A stretch of 6,611 bases of DNA from Ramlibacter sp. (lineage in GTDB: Bacteria > Pseudomonadota > Gammaproteobacteria > Burkholderiales > Burkholderiaceae_C): assembly GCA_023701085.1 (NCBI GenBank), contig JAMPXR010000139.1, forward strand, positions 1 to 6,611. Direction: 5' to 3'. Position numbers and translations under genes: made by a program. Shown here piece by piece: positions 6,083 to 6,611 of the stretch; positions within the stretch are counted from its first letter, which is position 1, and each line of letters starts with the position of its first letter. Under the pieces are notes generated by a model, which saw nothing but the letters and a program-made list of their open reading frames with translations, was not told where the DNA came from and did no database searches.

Positions 6083-6611
6083 TCAGCCCGCCGCCTGCAC
6101 CGCGCGCCTGAAACTCGCGCTGCTCTCCAGCAGCTCGGCATAGGTGCCCTGCGCCTTTGCCACTCCGCCTTCGAGCTCGATGATGCTGTCGCAGCGTTTC
6201 ACGGTGCTCAGCCGGTGCGCGACCAGGACGATGGTCAGCTCGCGGCTCAGGCCCTCTATCGTTTTCAGGATGGCCTGCTCGGTGGGAGTGTCCAGCGCGC
6301 TCGTCGCTTCGTCGAACACCAGCACGTCCGCGTGTTTGTAGAGCGCCCGGGCGATGCCGATGCGCTGGCGCTGACCGCCCGACAGTCGCACGCCGCGTTC
6401 GCCCACCACGGTTTCATAACCGGCGGGGCGGCTTTCGATGAACGCTGCAAGCTCTGCCTGCCGCGCCGCGCTTCGCACCCGCTCCATGTCGATCGCTTCG
6501 GCCGGAACGCCCAGGGCAATGTTGGCGGCGACGCTCGCGTCCGCCAGGAAGATGTTCTGCGGCACATGCGCGATGGTTTGCTGCCAGGCCCGGACCCGGC
6601 TGCCGCTGACG
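6083..6611 (-). CDS. ABC exporter, C-terminal ATPase half (runs off right edge)
   Basis: 175 complete codons are visible and end at TGA 6083-6085; the N-terminal membrane domain and Walker A lie beyond the window. In order there are the Q-loop (HVPQNIFLADASVAANIALG), the ABC signature LSGGQRQRIGIARALY, Walker B with catalytic Glu (VLVFDEATSALD), the D-loop SALD and the H-loop VAHRLSTV. This arrangement is typical of type IV exporters, with membrane and ATPase domains on one chain (MsbA, HlyB, PglK). Next to glycan genes, a lipid-linked-glycan flippase or polysaccharide exporter is the most attractive role, but a lipid or peptide exporter is equally allowed by the visible part. The gene is convergent with the glycosyltransferase, 17 bases apart, with no hairpin terminator in the gap. 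Confidence 0.93.
   Translation of the reverse strand, partial: VSGSRVRAWQQTIAHVPQNIFLADASVAANIALGVPAEAIDMERVRSAARQAELAAFIESRPAGYETVVGERGVRLSGGQRQRIGIARALYKHADVLVFDEATSALDTPTEQAILKTIEGLSRELTIVLVAHRLSTVKRCDSIIELEGGVAKAQGTYAELLESSASFRRAVQAAG

Noticed and set aside
1..6611. Insertion sequences, tRNA genes, CRISPR arrays or prophage remains
   Set aside because: No transposase-like frame, terminal inverted repeats with target duplication, cloverleaf, or regularly spaced repeats were found on reading both strands.

Overview
This is a GC-rich chromosomal window. Codon use is strongly G/C-biased at third positions, the start sites mostly carry purine-rich Shine-Dalgarno sequences, and the gene types are Gram-negative envelope genes. 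This suggests a betaproteobacterium of the Burkholderiales, most likely an Alcaligenaceae (Achromobacter/Bordetella-like) organism. That placement is an impression from protein style and has not been tested by a search.

Layout. Left part (1-1481, minus strand): the N-terminal 62 codons of an unrecognised protein run off the left edge. Upstream of it, still on the minus strand, is a secreted trypsin/HtrA-like protein with one PDZ domain, whose catalytic His and Asp positions are replaced. Bases 187-437 hold a candidate promoter for the left gene and one hairpin, and no gene. Bases 1482-1759 form a divergent intergenic region with a good ribosome binding site and candidate promoter for the HtrA-like gene, and a perfect 8-4-8 inverted repeat that could be an operator.

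Centre (1760-3379, plus strand): a small unrecognised membrane-associated or secreted protein is followed 48 bases later by galE (UDP-hexose 4-epimerase). A cysteine sits in GalE at the site that sets substrate size, so it probably also handles N-acetylhexosamines. A relatively AT-rich, gene-free stretch (3380-3697) follows. It holds a candidate promoter, a perfect palindrome over its -35 box, and a hairpin.

Right part (3698-6611): an undecaprenyl-phosphate sugar-1-phosphate transferase of the WecA/WbpL (glycosyltransferase family 4, MraY-like) type is followed one base after its stop by a family GT4 glycosyltransferase that seems to start at TTG. Convergent to these, 17 bases away, is the C-terminal half of an ABC-exporter ATPase that runs off the right edge.

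Working together (inference): GalE would supply UDP-Gal and/or UDP-GalNAc. The membrane transferase would start a glycan on undecaprenyl phosphate, the GT4 enzyme would add the next sugar, and the ABC protein could be the flippase or exporter. The right two thirds therefore look like the edge of a surface polysaccharide (O-antigen, capsule or glycan) locus. The left third looks like ordinary envelope housekeeping. I see no RNA genes, insertion sequences, CRISPR arrays or clear novel multi-gene system.
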